Source: Microbacterium pullorum
GTDB lineage: Bacteria; Actinomycetota; Actinomycetes; Actinomycetales; Microbacteriaceae
Direction of reading: 5' to 3'
Length of the DNA: 64,000 nucleotides
Assembly (NCBI RefSeq): GCF_014836535.1
Contig: NZ_JACSQP010000001.1
Coordinates: 64,849-128,848, forward strand
The notes under the pieces were generated by a model. That model did no database searches. It was not told where the DNA came from and saw nothing but the letters and a program-made list of their open reading frames with translations. This document shows, piece after piece, positions 25,050-33,273 of this stretch. The position numbers and the translations under genes were made by a program. Positions within the stretch are counted from its first letter, which is position 1. The number at the start of each line of letters is the position of its first letter.

Positions 25050-26027
25050 GTGGCAGCACCTACCCGCAAGAAGCGCTCGACGTCGGCATCGAAACGCAAG
25101 CCCCGCGGCAATCCGCAGAAGGCAACCGCCGCGCGCGGCCCCGCGACGCCGCAGAAGGCGACGCTGGGCGACTGGATCGGCGCGGCGCGGCTGCGCACCC
25201 TGCCCCTCGCCGTCACGCCGGTGCTCATCGGCACGGGTGGGGCGCTGCTGGTGGACCGCCAGCTGCACTGGGTGCTCGCGCTGGCCTGCCTCACCGTCGC
25301 CGTCGCACTGCAGATCGGCGTCAACTTCGCCAACGACTACAGCGACGGCATCCGTGGCACCGACGACCACCGGGTCGGCCCCGCGCGTCTGACCGCGTCG
25401 CGCAAGGCGCAGGCACGCACCGTGCTCATCGTCGCGCTGGCGTTCTTCGCCATCGCCGCGCTCGCCGGCATCGCGATCGTCATCCGCACCCAGCACTGGT
25501 GGATGCTGGCCGTCGGCGCCGTCTGCATCGTGGCGGCCTGGTTCTACACCGGCGGCAAGCGACCTTACGGCTACGCGGGTCTGGGGGAGCTGGTCGTCTT
25601 CGTCTTCTTCGGGCTGGTCGCCACCGCCGGTACCGCGTTCGTGCAGGTGGGCGTCGTGCCGCAGGAGGCGTGGCTCGGTGCGGTGGGCGCGGGGCTGCTG
25701 GCGTGTGCGGTGCTGCTGGCGAACAACCTGCGCGACATCGACCAGGACCGCGTCGCCGGCAAGCGCACCCTGACGGTGCGCATCGGCAAGCGCGCGACGC
25801 AGGTGCTGTTCACGGTGTTCCTGCTCGTGCCGTTCGCCATCGCCGCGCTTCTGGCGCTGGTCTACCCGATCGCGTGGCTGTCGATGCTGGCACTCATCCC
25901 CGCCGCCGCCGCCATCCTGATCGTGTGGACCTATCGGCTCCCGCGTGAGCTGGTGGTCGCGCTCGGCGTGACGTCGCTGACGTCGCTCGCGTACGGCGCC
26001 GTGCTGATGTGGGCTTTCGCGGCGTGA
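25050..26027 (+). CDS. menA: 1,4-Dihydroxy-2-naphthoate polyprenyltransferase
   Basis: A 325-residue UbiA-family membrane enzyme that attaches the polyprenyl tail to DHNA. The first Asp-rich motif is NFANDYSDGIRGTDD; the second is NNLRDIDQDRVAGKRT. About eight helices follow. A basic N-terminal extension of about 36 residues (KKRSTSASKRKPRG) precedes the enzyme and is unusual in length. TAAACT at 25036-25041 lies eight bases before the GTG. Confidence 0.95.
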   Translation: MAAPTRKKRSTSASKRKPRGNPQKATAARGPATPQKATLGDWIGAARLRTLPLAVTPVLIGTGGALLVDRQLHWVLALACLTVAVALQIGVNFANDYSDGIRGTDDHRVGPARLTASRKAQARTVLIVALAFFAIAALAGIAIVIRTQHWWMLAVGAVCIVAAWFYTGGKRPYGYAGLGELVVFVFFGLVATAGTAFVQVGVVPQEAWLGAVGAGLLACAVLLANNLRDIDQDRVAGKRTLTVRIGKRATQVLFTVFLLVPFAIAALLALVYPIAWLSMLALIPAAAAILIVWTYRLPRELVVALGVTSLTSLAYGAVLMWAFAA

Positions 26028-26028
26028 C

Positions 26029-26313
26029 TCAGCGCGCCGTGTCGTCGCCGAGTGCGTCGCTGGCGGCATCTTCGGCGTCGGCGTCGTCGCGGGCGCCTGT
26101 GCGCCGGACGCGTTGCTCGGGGAGACCGGACGTCGCCTCCGCGAGGGGGCGCCGCAGGAACAGCAGCGACAGGCTGAGACCGATGAGGGCCGCGAAGATC
26201 GCCGCGAGCCAGTAGTACTCGCGCAGCACCGGCGAGAGCATCATGAGGCCGAACGGCACCAGGAATGCCAACAGTCGCAGCACCGAATAGACGATCGCGG
26301 GGCGTGCTTTCAC
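26029..26313 (-). CDS. DUF4229 small membrane protein
   Basis: A 94-residue protein with two membrane helices (about residues 8-25 and 32-50) and an acidic, Ala/Asp-rich cytosolic tail. It matches DUF4229, found beside menaquinone genes in actinobacteria; its function is unknown. I chose the GTG at 26311-26313 rather than the ATG at 26320-26322, because TAGGAT at 26321-26326 (minus strand) forms a -10 box that would overlap the ATG. It is convergent with menA. Confidence 0.8.
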   Translation of the reverse strand: MKARPAIVYSVLRLLAFLVPFGLMMLSPVLREYYWLAAIFAALIGLSLSLLFLRRPLAEATSGLPEQRVRRTGARDDADAEDAASDALGDDTAR

Positions 26314-26316
26314 GCC

Positions 26317-26397
26317 TTCCATCCTAGGCGTCGCGTCGGCGCGGCCTCGGTTCGGTCACGGAGGGCGCCCGGCACCCCGAGCGCGCCTAGGATGGAA
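26317..26397. promoter_or_regulatory. Mirror-image leaderless promoters of the DUF4229 and PLDc_N genes
   Basis: TTCCATCCTAGGCG (26317-26330) and CGCCTAGGATGGAA (26384-26397) are a perfect 14-base inverted repeat. Each arm contains a TAGGAT -10 box directed outward, placed seven (minus) or six (plus) bases before the GTG of its gene. The two genes therefore share near-identical promoters. Confidence 0.7.
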
Positions 26398-26399
26398 CC

Positions 26400-26762
26400 G
26401 TGGCGCGTATCCTTCTCATCGTTGCGCTGCTGTTGGCAGTCTTCTGGGTCTACAGCGTCGTCGACTGCGCCGTGCAGCATCCGTCCCGTCATCGCGGTGT
26501 GAGCAAGCCCATGTGGATGCTCATCGTGATCGCCCTGCCTGTCGTCGGCGGCCTGCTCTGGTTCACCATCGGCCGCTCTCGTGCATCGACGGTGCCCCGG
26601 GTGCGCGCGCCCGACGACGATCCCGAGTTTCTGGGGCGCATCGGCGACATCCGTGATCAAGACGAGCGCATCCGGCGCATCGAGGAAGAGCTGAAGGCCC
26701 TCGACTCCGAAGACGACGACCCTCGGTCGGGAAACCCGCCGCAACGACCCACCGACGCATGA
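26400..26762 (+). CDS. PLDc_N-domain small membrane protein
   Basis: A 120-residue protein with two helices (about residues 3-22 and 37-58) in the arrangement of the phospholipase D N-terminal (PLDc_N) domain, followed by a charged tail of about 60 residues. The domain is known from cardiolipin synthases but here stands alone. Its stop overlaps the start of menD (ATGA). Confidence 0.8.
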   Translation: MARILLIVALLLAVFWVYSVVDCAVQHPSRHRGVSKPMWMLIVIALPVVGGLLWFTIGRSRASTVPRVRAPDDDPEFLGRIGDIRDQDERIRRIEEELKALDSEDDDPRSGNPPQRPTDA

Positions 26763-28552
26763 GCATCGGCACGCACGCGCCGGCGACGGATGCCGCAGCG
26801 GCACTGCTGGGCCGGCTCATCGAGTCGGGCGTGCGGCACATCGTGCTCAGCCCCGGCTCCCGCTCACAGGCGCTCGCCCTGGTCGCCGCGGAGCTCGAGG
26901 CGCGCGGGCTCGTCCACCTGCACGTGCGCATCGACGAACGCGTCGCCGGGTTCACAGCGCTCGGCATCGGCCGCGAAACCGGCGTGCCCGCCGCCGTCAT
27001 CTGCACGTCCGGCACGGCCGCCGCCAACCTGCTCCCCGCCGCGCTCGAAGCCCACCACGCCGGGGTGCCCCTCGTGCTGCTCACTGCCGACCGTCCGCCC
27101 GAGCTGCGCGGCGTCGGCGCCAACCAGACCACCCGTCAGCCCGGCATGTTCGCCGCCTGTGCGCGGCTCGAAGCCGATCTGCCGGTGCCCGACGAGACCG
27201 ATGCCGACGGCGCCGCCGACCAGACGGCGATGGTGCGCGGCGTCGCCGACGACGCCTACGCCGCGAGCCTCGGGTGGGGGAGCCGGCCCGCGGGTCCCGT
27301 GCACCTGAACCTTCCGGTGCGCGAGCCGCTGGGCGGCGCGCTGCCGCACTGGCTGCCCGCCCGCACGGACGACGCGGCAGCGACGACCCCGCCCAGCGAG
27401 TCCGCACCCCTCGAGGACGCCGACGACGTGTCCGGCGCGCTGTACCAGGGCGGTGGCGGCATCGGCCAGGCCGATGTGCCCGTCGACGCCGACGACGCGC
27501 CGCTGCTGCTCGCCCCCGGCCCCCGCACGATCGTCATCGCCGGCGCCGACGCCGGACCCGCGGCCGAAGAGCTCGCCCACCGCGGCTCGTGGCCGCTCGT
27601 GGCCGAGATCGTCAGCGGCGCGCGCTTCGGCCGCAACCTCGTGCACGGCTACCGTGCGCTGCTGCGCGACCCCGAACTCGGTGGCCGGGTGGAGCGCGCC
27701 GTCGTGTTCGGGCACCCCACCCTCAGCCGCGAGGCGGTGGCACTGCTCTCGCGCCCCGACGTCGAGGTGGTCGCGGTGCGCGGCCCCGGCGAACCCCTCA
27801 ACCTCAACGGCACGACCACCGCCGCCGGTGCCGTGGGCGTCGCGGCGGGCACGGCCGACCGAGACTGGCTCGGACACTGGCTGCGCGCCTCGCGCGCGGC
27901 ATCCGTCGACCTCACCCCACCCGCGCCCGATGCCGACGGGCTGGCCTCGACCGAACCCGCCGAGCGCCTGGGCGCCATCGCCGCGGAGCTCTCCGCCATC
28001 CGCGCGCCCCTGGACCGCGAGTCGCTCGTCGACGCCGTGTGGCGGGCGACGTGGCCGCACGACCGGCTGATGTTCGGCTCGTCGCGTCTCGTGCGCGTGG
28101 CCGACGCGGTGCTCGGCGGCAAGAAGGTGCCCGTGCACGCCAACCGCGGCCTCGCCGGCATCGACGGCACCGTCGCGACGGCGCTGGGCATCGCGCTGGC
28201 CTCGCAGAGTGACGCCGTGCCCGGGGTCACGCGGTTGCTGCTGGGCGATCTCGCTTTCCTCCATGACGTCGGGGCTCTCCTGCTGCCGCCGCGCGAGGAC
28301 GAGCCGCGTCTCCAGGTGATCGTCGGCAACGACGGCGGCGGCACGATCTTCGACGGACTCGAAGTCGCCGCTGTCGCCTCGGCCGACGCGATGGATCGCG
28401 TGCTGTACACCCCGCAGACCGCGCGCCTCGAGCAGCTCGCGACCGCATACGGGTGGGAGTACCAGCGCGTGACGACCCGCGCCGCGCTCGACCAGGTGCT
28501 GACCTCGCCCGTGGGTGGCCGGCAGCTGATCGAGGTCCCGCTGCCGCGCTGA
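26759..28552 (+). CDS. menD: SEPHCHC synthase
   Basis: A 597-residue thiamine-diphosphate enzyme that adds 2-oxoglutarate-derived semialdehyde to isochorismate, the first committed step of menaquinone synthesis. N-terminal VLSPGSRSQALALVAA, RIDERVAGFTALG, AVICTSGTAAANLLPA and LTADRPPELRGVGANQT are family signatures; the ThDP-binding region is near GDLAFLHDVGALL and GNDGGGTIF. It is translationally coupled to the PLDc_N gene. Confidence 0.96.
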   Translation: MSIGTHAPATDAAAALLGRLIESGVRHIVLSPGSRSQALALVAAELEARGLVHLHVRIDERVAGFTALGIGRETGVPAAVICTSGTAAANLLPAALEAHHAGVPLVLLTADRPPELRGVGANQTTRQPGMFAACARLEADLPVPDETDADGAADQTAMVRGVADDAYAASLGWGSRPAGPVHLNLPVREPLGGALPHWLPARTDDAAATTPPSESAPLEDADDVSGALYQGGGGIGQADVPVDADDAPLLLAPGPRTIVIAGADAGPAAEELAHRGSWPLVAEIVSGARFGRNLVHGYRALLRDPELGGRVERAVVFGHPTLSREAVALLSRPDVEVVAVRGPGEPLNLNGTTTAAGAVGVAAGTADRDWLGHWLRASRAASVDLTPPAPDADGLASTEPAERLGAIAAELSAIRAPLDRESLVDAVWRATWPHDRLMFGSSRLVRVADAVLGGKKVPVHANRGLAGIDGTVATALGIALASQSDAVPGVTRLLLGDLAFLHDVGALLLPPREDEPRLQVIVGNDGGGTIFDGLEVAAVASADAMDRVLYTPQTARLEQLATAYGWEYQRVTTRAALDQVLTSPVGGRQLIEVPLPR

Positions 28553-28623
28553 GCGCACCATTCCCCGCGGCTGCTGCGTGCAAGCGGATTCCGCGCGGCT
28601 GCGGCATCCGCCATGATGGCGGC

Positions 28624-29487
28624 ATGACAGCCAGAAGTCAGAAGCACTGGAACGGCGACCCGGTCGAGCTGCTGCGGGTGGGGGAGGGCTTTCGGCTCGC
28701 CGACGTCGACCCCGCCGCCACCCCGGGATTCGGGGGCGACCGCAGCGACGCCGAGCAGGATCTCCAGGCGGGTGCCGCGGAATTCGACGGGCTGCAGGAG
28801 CGGCTGTACGCGCAGAGCCGTGAGAACCCGCGCACGCCCTCGCTGCTGCTCGTGCTGCAGGCGATGGACTCAGCGGGCAAGGGGGGCATCGTGCGGCACG
28901 TCATCGGCACGACCGATCCGCAGGGCATCCATTTGAAGGCGTTCAAGAAGCCGACCGAAGAGGAACTCGCCCACGACTTCCTGTGGCGCATCGAGCGGGA
29001 TGTGCCCGAGGCCGGGTACATCGGCGTGTTCGACCGCTCCCATTACGAGGATGTGCTGATCGGCCGGGTGCGCGGCCTTGCCGAGCCCGACGAGATCGAG
29101 CGCCGCTACGGCGCCATCAACGACTTCGAGCGCCGGCTCACCGAGACCGGCACGCGCATCGTCAAGGTCATGCTGCACATCTCGCCCGGTGAGCAGAAGA
29201 AGCGGCTGTCGCAGCGACTCGAGCGGCCCGACAAGCATTGGAAGTATCACCCCGGTGACGTCGACGAACGCCAGCTGTGGGAGCGGTACATGGACGCCTA
29301 CCAGATCGTGTTCGACCGCACCTCGATCGGGGCTGCGCCCTGGCACGTCGTGCCTGCGAACAAGAAATGGTACGCCCGGCTTGCGGTGCAGGAGCTCGTG
29401 CTCGAGGCTCTGGAACGCATCGATCCGCAGTGGCCGGCGGCGTCGTTCGACATCGAGGCGGAGAAGAAGCGCCTCGCGGCGACCTGA
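28624..29487 (+). CDS. Polyphosphate kinase 2 family protein
   Basis: A 287-residue PPK2-family kinase transferring phosphate between polyphosphate and nucleotides. Walker A is QAMDSAGKGG, Walker B is GVFDRSHYEDVL, and the lid region has KVMLHISPGEQKKRLSQRLERPDKHWK. Length fits the class I-like one-domain enzymes (about 300 residues). The ATG at 28624 is preferred over a long upstream extension that overlaps menD. Confidence 0.93.
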   Translation: MTARSQKHWNGDPVELLRVGEGFRLADVDPAATPGFGGDRSDAEQDLQAGAAEFDGLQERLYAQSRENPRTPSLLLVLQAMDSAGKGGIVRHVIGTTDPQGIHLKAFKKPTEEELAHDFLWRIERDVPEAGYIGVFDRSHYEDVLIGRVRGLAEPDEIERRYGAINDFERRLTETGTRIVKVMLHISPGEQKKRLSQRLERPDKHWKYHPGDVDERQLWERYMDAYQIVFDRTSIGAAPWHVVPANKKWYARLAVQELVLEALERIDPQWPAASFDIEAEKKRLAAT

Positions 29488-29496
29488 CCGGCGGGC

Positions 29497-30756
29497 CTAC
29501 GCCAACGCGTCGACGATGGGGCGGAACTTCACGCGCGTCTCGATGAGCTCGGTCTCGGGGTCGCTGCCCGCGACGATGCCCGCGCCGGCATACGCCGTCA
29601 CCGGGATGTCCGCGCCGTCGGCGGTGCCCTCGATGTCGAACTGCGCGCACCGCAGTGCGATCGCCCATTCGCCGTCGCCGTGGGCGTCGATCCAGCCCAC
29701 CGGCCCGGCGTAGCGGCCGCGGTCGAACGGCTCCAGCCGGTGGAGCAGCTCGATCGCCGCACGCGTCGGGGTGCCGGCGACGGCCGCGGTCGGATGCAGC
29801 GCGCGCACCAGGTCGAGGGCCGATGCCGCCCCGCTCAGCTCACCCTCGACGTCGGTGGCGAGGTGCCAGACGTTGGGCAGCTTCAGCGTGAAGGGGGCGT
29901 CGCCGGCGGCGAGCGCGCGCAGGTGCGGGCGGAGCGAGGCCAGCACGCTCTGCACCGCGAACTCGTGCTCGTCGAGGTCCTTGGTGCTGGAGGCGAGGGC
30001 GGAGGCCGCGGCGGTGTCGGCATCGGCATCGGCACCGCGGGGCGTCGTGCCGGCCAGCACCCGGGCGGTCACCGTGCCGCCGTGCACCGTGACGAGGGTC
30101 TCGGGGCTCGCGCCGATGAGGCCGTCGACGGCGAACATCCAGGTGTCGGGGTAATCGGAGCCGAGCGCGCGGGCGAGGCGGCGCAGGTCGGCGCCGCCGG
30201 GCACCGTGCCGTCGAGGTCGCGGGCGAGCACGACCTTCTCGACCTCGCCGGCACCGATCGCCTCGAGGCCCGCGCGGACCGAGGCGAGATACCCCTCCGG
30301 CGACTGCCGGCCGGGGCCGAGGGTGCCCGACCAATGCGGGCCGTACGGGGCCGGGGCGAGGGTCGGCGCGGCGGCGTGCTCGCCGTCGCGGTGAATGGTG
30401 GTGACCCACGAGCGCCCGCCGCGGCGGCCGACCACGACGCGCGGCACCCGCACCACGCTGTCGTGCGCGGAGCGCGGGTCGAACGCAAGGGCGCCGAAGG
30501 CCATGAGCCCCGTGCCGGGCAGTTGCACCGGGTCGTCGATGTCGGCGGCGGCAGACAGCTGCTTCCACTGCATCGCGAGGGCGGCGTAAGCCTCTGCGCC
30601 GCGGTGACGCAGCGAATACGCCTCTCCGGCGCCCGCCATCCCGTCGCCGCGGCGGATCCACGCGGTCGGATCGTCTGGCGACGTATACGGCAGCAGGTCC
30701 TCGACATGGTCGATCTCCCGCGTCCGGACGACGAGGCGCGGCGGGGTCACAGTCAC
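29497..30756 (-). CDS. menF: Isochorismate synthase
   Basis: A 419-residue chorismate-using enzyme that makes isochorismate for MenD. The conserved C-terminal catalytic region is visible: EKVVLARDLDG, GASPETLVTVHGG, LAGTTPRGAD, HEFAVQSV, LHPTAAVAGTPT, and YAGPVGWIDAHGDGEWAIALRCAQ. TAGGCT (30763-30768, minus strand) lies six bases before the GTG. The alternative is a siderophore-type isochorismate synthase, but the men context argues for menaquinone. Divergent from the DUF402 gene. Confidence 0.92.
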   Translation of the reverse strand: MTVTPPRLVVRTREIDHVEDLLPYTSPDDPTAWIRRGDGMAGAGEAYSLRHRGAEAYAALAMQWKQLSAAADIDDPVQLPGTGLMAFGALAFDPRSAHDSVVRVPRVVVGRRGGRSWVTTIHRDGEHAAAPTLAPAPYGPHWSGTLGPGRQSPEGYLASVRAGLEAIGAGEVEKVVLARDLDGTVPGGADLRRLARALGSDYPDTWMFAVDGLIGASPETLVTVHGGTVTARVLAGTTPRGADADADTAAASALASSTKDLDEHEFAVQSVLASLRPHLRALAAGDAPFTLKLPNVWHLATDVEGELSGAASALDLVRALHPTAAVAGTPTRAAIELLHRLEPFDRGRYAGPVGWIDAHGDGEWAIALRCAQFDIEGTADGADIPVTAYAGAGIVAGSDPETELIETRVKFRPIVDALA

Positions 30757-30762
30757 CCCTCA

Positions 30763-30772
30763 AGCCTAGACT
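30763..30772. promoter_or_regulatory. Overlapping divergent -10 boxes of menF and the DUF402 gene
   Basis: AGCCTAGACT (30763-30772) reads TAGACT on the plus strand (30767-30772, seven bases before ATG 30780) and TAGGCT on the minus strand (30763-30768, six bases before GTG 30756). The boxes share two base pairs. Confidence 0.7.
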
Positions 30773-30779
30773 CGCGAAG

Positions 30780-31346
30780 ATGAACGCGATCCCCGCGGCA
30801 TCCGCCCGGCCCCTCCCCGGCACGCCGCTGCTGTTCCGCTGGCGTAAATGGGACGGCGGGGCGCACTGGGTGCACGAGTGCATCTACCTCGGCCAGGACC
30901 GGTGGGGCGACTGGTTCGGTCAGCGGGTGGGGGATCGGAGCGTTCGCCCGGGGCGCGATTTCCTCGCCGTCCACCCGAACGTCACCCTCATGCCGCCCGA
31001 CGGGGACTGGGTACTGACGGTCAACGCGGCCCCGCACCGCACCCGCATCTACATCGACCTCGCGTGGGCGGTGGAGTGGATCGATGCGGAGCCGGCCGGC
31101 ATCGACATGGATCTCGACGTCGTCGAACGCGCCAGCGGCGAGATCTACATCGACGACCGTGACGAATGGGACGACCACCGGGTGGCGTACGGCTACCCAC
31201 TGCCTGTCGTCGACCGGCTCGAAGCCGCGGCGATCGAGCTGGAGGCCCGCGTGCGCACACACGAGGCGCCGTTCGACGAGGCGACCGCCCGGTGGTGGTT
31301 CGACCGGCTCGCCGGACTCGAGGGGCCGGCGCACGCCGCGCCGTAG
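30780..31346 (+). CDS. DUF402 (FomD-like) protein
   Basis: A 188-residue protein of DUF402: LFRWRKWDGGAHW near the N terminus and YIDLAWAVEWIDAEPAGIDMDLDVV, IYIDDRDEWDDH in the core, with the acidic residues used for metal binding in FomD-type nucleoside-diphosphate hydrolases. The substrate is unknown. It precedes menG. Confidence 0.82.
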   Translation: MNAIPAASARPLPGTPLLFRWRKWDGGAHWVHECIYLGQDRWGDWFGQRVGDRSVRPGRDFLAVHPNVTLMPPDGDWVLTVNAAPHRTRIYIDLAWAVEWIDAEPAGIDMDLDVVERASGEIYIDDRDEWDDHRVAYGYPLPVVDRLEAAAIELEARVRTHEAPFDEATARWWFDRLAGLEGPAHAAP

Positions 31347-31355
31347 GATCGAAGC

Positions 31356-32087
31356 GTGACCTCCGACCCGCATCGCGCCGACCTCGGCAAGGACCCCTCT
31401 CGCGTCAGCGGGATGTTCGACGAGGTCGCCCCGGCCTACGACCGAACCAACACCGTGCTCAGCCTCGGCAACGACAAGCTCTGGCGCGTCGCGACGACGC
31501 GGGCGATCGCCCCCCGCCCCGGCCAGCGCATCCTCGATCTCGCCGCCGGCACCGGTGCGAGTTCGGTCGCGCTCGCCGCCAGCGGCGCCGAGGTGGTGGC
31601 CGCCGATTTCTCGCCCGGCATGATCGCCGAGGGCGAGCGCCGACACGGTGGTGTGAAGAATCTCTCGTTCGTCGAGGCGGATGCCACCGCCCTCCCGTTC
31701 GAGGACGACGCGTTCGATGCCGTGACGATCTCCTTCGGCCTGCGCAACGTCAACGAGCCCAAGAAGGCCCTCGCCGAGATGCTGCGGGTCACCGCGCCCG
31801 GCGGCCGGCTCGTGATCTGCGAGTTCTCGCACCCCCGCTCGCCCGTCTTCGCCGGGCTCTACCGCTTCTACAACGACCGCGTGCTGCCGGTGGTCGCGCG
31901 CACCATGAGCTCCAACGCCGCCGCGTACGACTACCTCAACGAGTCGATCCGCGACTGGCCCGACCAGACGACCCTGAGCGCCTGGCTTCGGGAGGCCGGA
32001 TGGTCGACCGTTGCCCACCGCGACCTCACCTTCGGCATCGTCGCGCTCCACCGCGCCCGCAAGCCCCTCGTCGCCCCGGTCGGCTGA
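31356..32087 (+). CDS. menG: Demethylmenaquinone methyltransferase
   Basis: A 243-residue SAM-dependent UbiE/MenG-type enzyme for the last step of menaquinone synthesis. SAM motif [32 protein letters not shown] near the start, [19 protein letters not shown] and the [12 protein letters not shown] tail are characteristic. TAGGAT at 31344-31349 is six bases before the GTG. Likely in one unit with the polyprenyl synthase downstream. Confidence 0.95.
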   Translation: MTSDPHRADLGKDPSRVSGMFDEVAPAYDRTNTVLSLGNDKLWRVATTRAIAPRPGQRILDLAAGTGASSVALAASGAEVVAADFSPGMIAEGERRHGGVKNLSFVEADATALPFEDDAFDAVTISFGLRNVNEPKKALAEMLRVTAPGGRLVICEFSHPRSPVFAGLYRFYNDRVLPVVARTMSSNAAAYDYLNESIRDWPDQTTLSAWLREAGWSTVAHRDLTFGIVALHRARKPLVAPVG

Positions 32088-32149
32088 GACTCTTCCGTGC
32101 GTCCGTCGGGCGAAGCAGTGCTCCCCGTGACCCCGGTAGGCTGGAGAGC

Positions 32150-33211
32150 GTGACTGCGAGCCTCCCTGCGCCGGGTACGCGCCTGGCCGGCCGTCTCGGG
32201 CTGACCGAGCGGGTGTTCGCCGGACCCCGCGGACGCAAGCTCATCTCGGTGATCGATGAGGGCCTCGACCGCGTCGAGGCGAAGATCGCCGCCGAGCTCA
32301 AGAGCACCGATCAGCTCGTCGATGCCACCACCCGGTACCTGTACGAGGCCGGCGGCAAACGCGTGCGCCCCATGCTCGCGCTGCTGACCGCCCAGTTGGG
32401 CGAGGGAATCACCGACGACGTCATCGCCGGGGCCACCGCGCTCGAGCTGACCCACCTGGGTTCGCTCTACCACGACGACGTCATGGACGGTGCCGACGTG
32501 CGTCGCGGCGTCCCCAGCGCCCACTCGGTGTGGGGGAACAACGTCGCGATCCTCACCGGCGATCTGCTGTTCTCCCGCGCCAGCCAGATCATGGCCGCGC
32601 TCGGCGAACGCGCCATCCACCTGCAGGCAGACACGTTCGAGCGCCTGGTGCTCGGCCAGATGCACGAGACGGTCGGCCCGCAGGCCTCCGACGATCCCGT
32701 CGCCTTCTACCTGCAGGTGCTCGCCGACAAGACCGGATCGCTCATCGCAGCAGCCGCTCAAGCCGGCGTGACGTTCAGCAACGGCCCCGCCGAGCTCGAA
32801 GCCCCCCTCATCGCGTTCGGCGAGCGAGCGGGAGTGGCGTTCCAGCTGCTCGATGACGTCATCGACCTCTCGGCCGACCCCGACGAAACCGGCAAGGTGC
32901 CCGGCACCGACCTGCGCGCGGGTGTACCGACCATGCCGTATCTGCTGCTCGGTCAGCGCACAGATGCCGCTTCGGCGGCGCTGCACGCACAGATCGACCA
33001 GGGGGTCGCCGACATCGCCGACGGTGCCGACCCCGCCATCCTCGACGGGGCGCTCGCGCGGCTGCGCGACCACGAGGCGACCGCCGCGACGCAGGCGCTC
33101 GCCGGCGAGTGGTCCGATGCCGCGATCGACGCCCTCGCACCCATCCCCGACGGTGCGGTGCGCGAGGCGCTCACGCGGTTCGCGCGCGCCGTCGCGGATC
33201 GCTCCAGCTGA
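32150..33211 (+). CDS. Polyprenyl diphosphate synthase (menaquinone side chain)
   Basis: A 353-residue trans-prenyltransferase. The first aspartate-rich motif is HLGSLYHDDVMDGADVRRG, the second FQLLDDVIDLSADPDETGK, with GGKRVRPMLALL between helices. Adjacent to menG, it probably makes the menaquinone tail (hepta- to decaprenyl); product length depends on residues before the first motif and I do not assign it. TAGGCT at 32137-32142 lies seven bases before the GTG. Confidence 0.93.
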   Translation: MTASLPAPGTRLAGRLGLTERVFAGPRGRKLISVIDEGLDRVEAKIAAELKSTDQLVDATTRYLYEAGGKRVRPMLALLTAQLGEGITDDVIAGATALELTHLGSLYHDDVMDGADVRRGVPSAHSVWGNNVAILTGDLLFSRASQIMAALGERAIHLQADTFERLVLGQMHETVGPQASDDPVAFYLQVLADKTGSLIAAAAQAGVTFSNGPAELEAPLIAFGERAGVAFQLLDDVIDLSADPDETGKVPGTDLRAGVPTMPYLLLGQRTDAASAALHAQIDQGVADIADGADPAILDGALARLRDHEATAATQALAGEWSDAAIDALAPIPDGAVREALTRFARAVADRSS

Positions 33212-33233
33212 CGGCATCCGCCCCTTCGACGGG

Positions 33234-33251
33234 CCGGGACCGCGGTCCCGG
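33234..33251. promoter_or_regulatory. Perfect 18-base palindrome before fprA
   Basis: CCGGGACCGCGGTCCCGG is an exact palindrome in the 62-base gap between the polyprenyl synthase and fprA. It could be a transcription terminator hairpin (7-base stem, 4-base loop) or an operator; the sequence alone does not decide. Confidence 0.45.
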
Positions 33252-33273
33252 TGTCGACCACGAAAGGACCACC

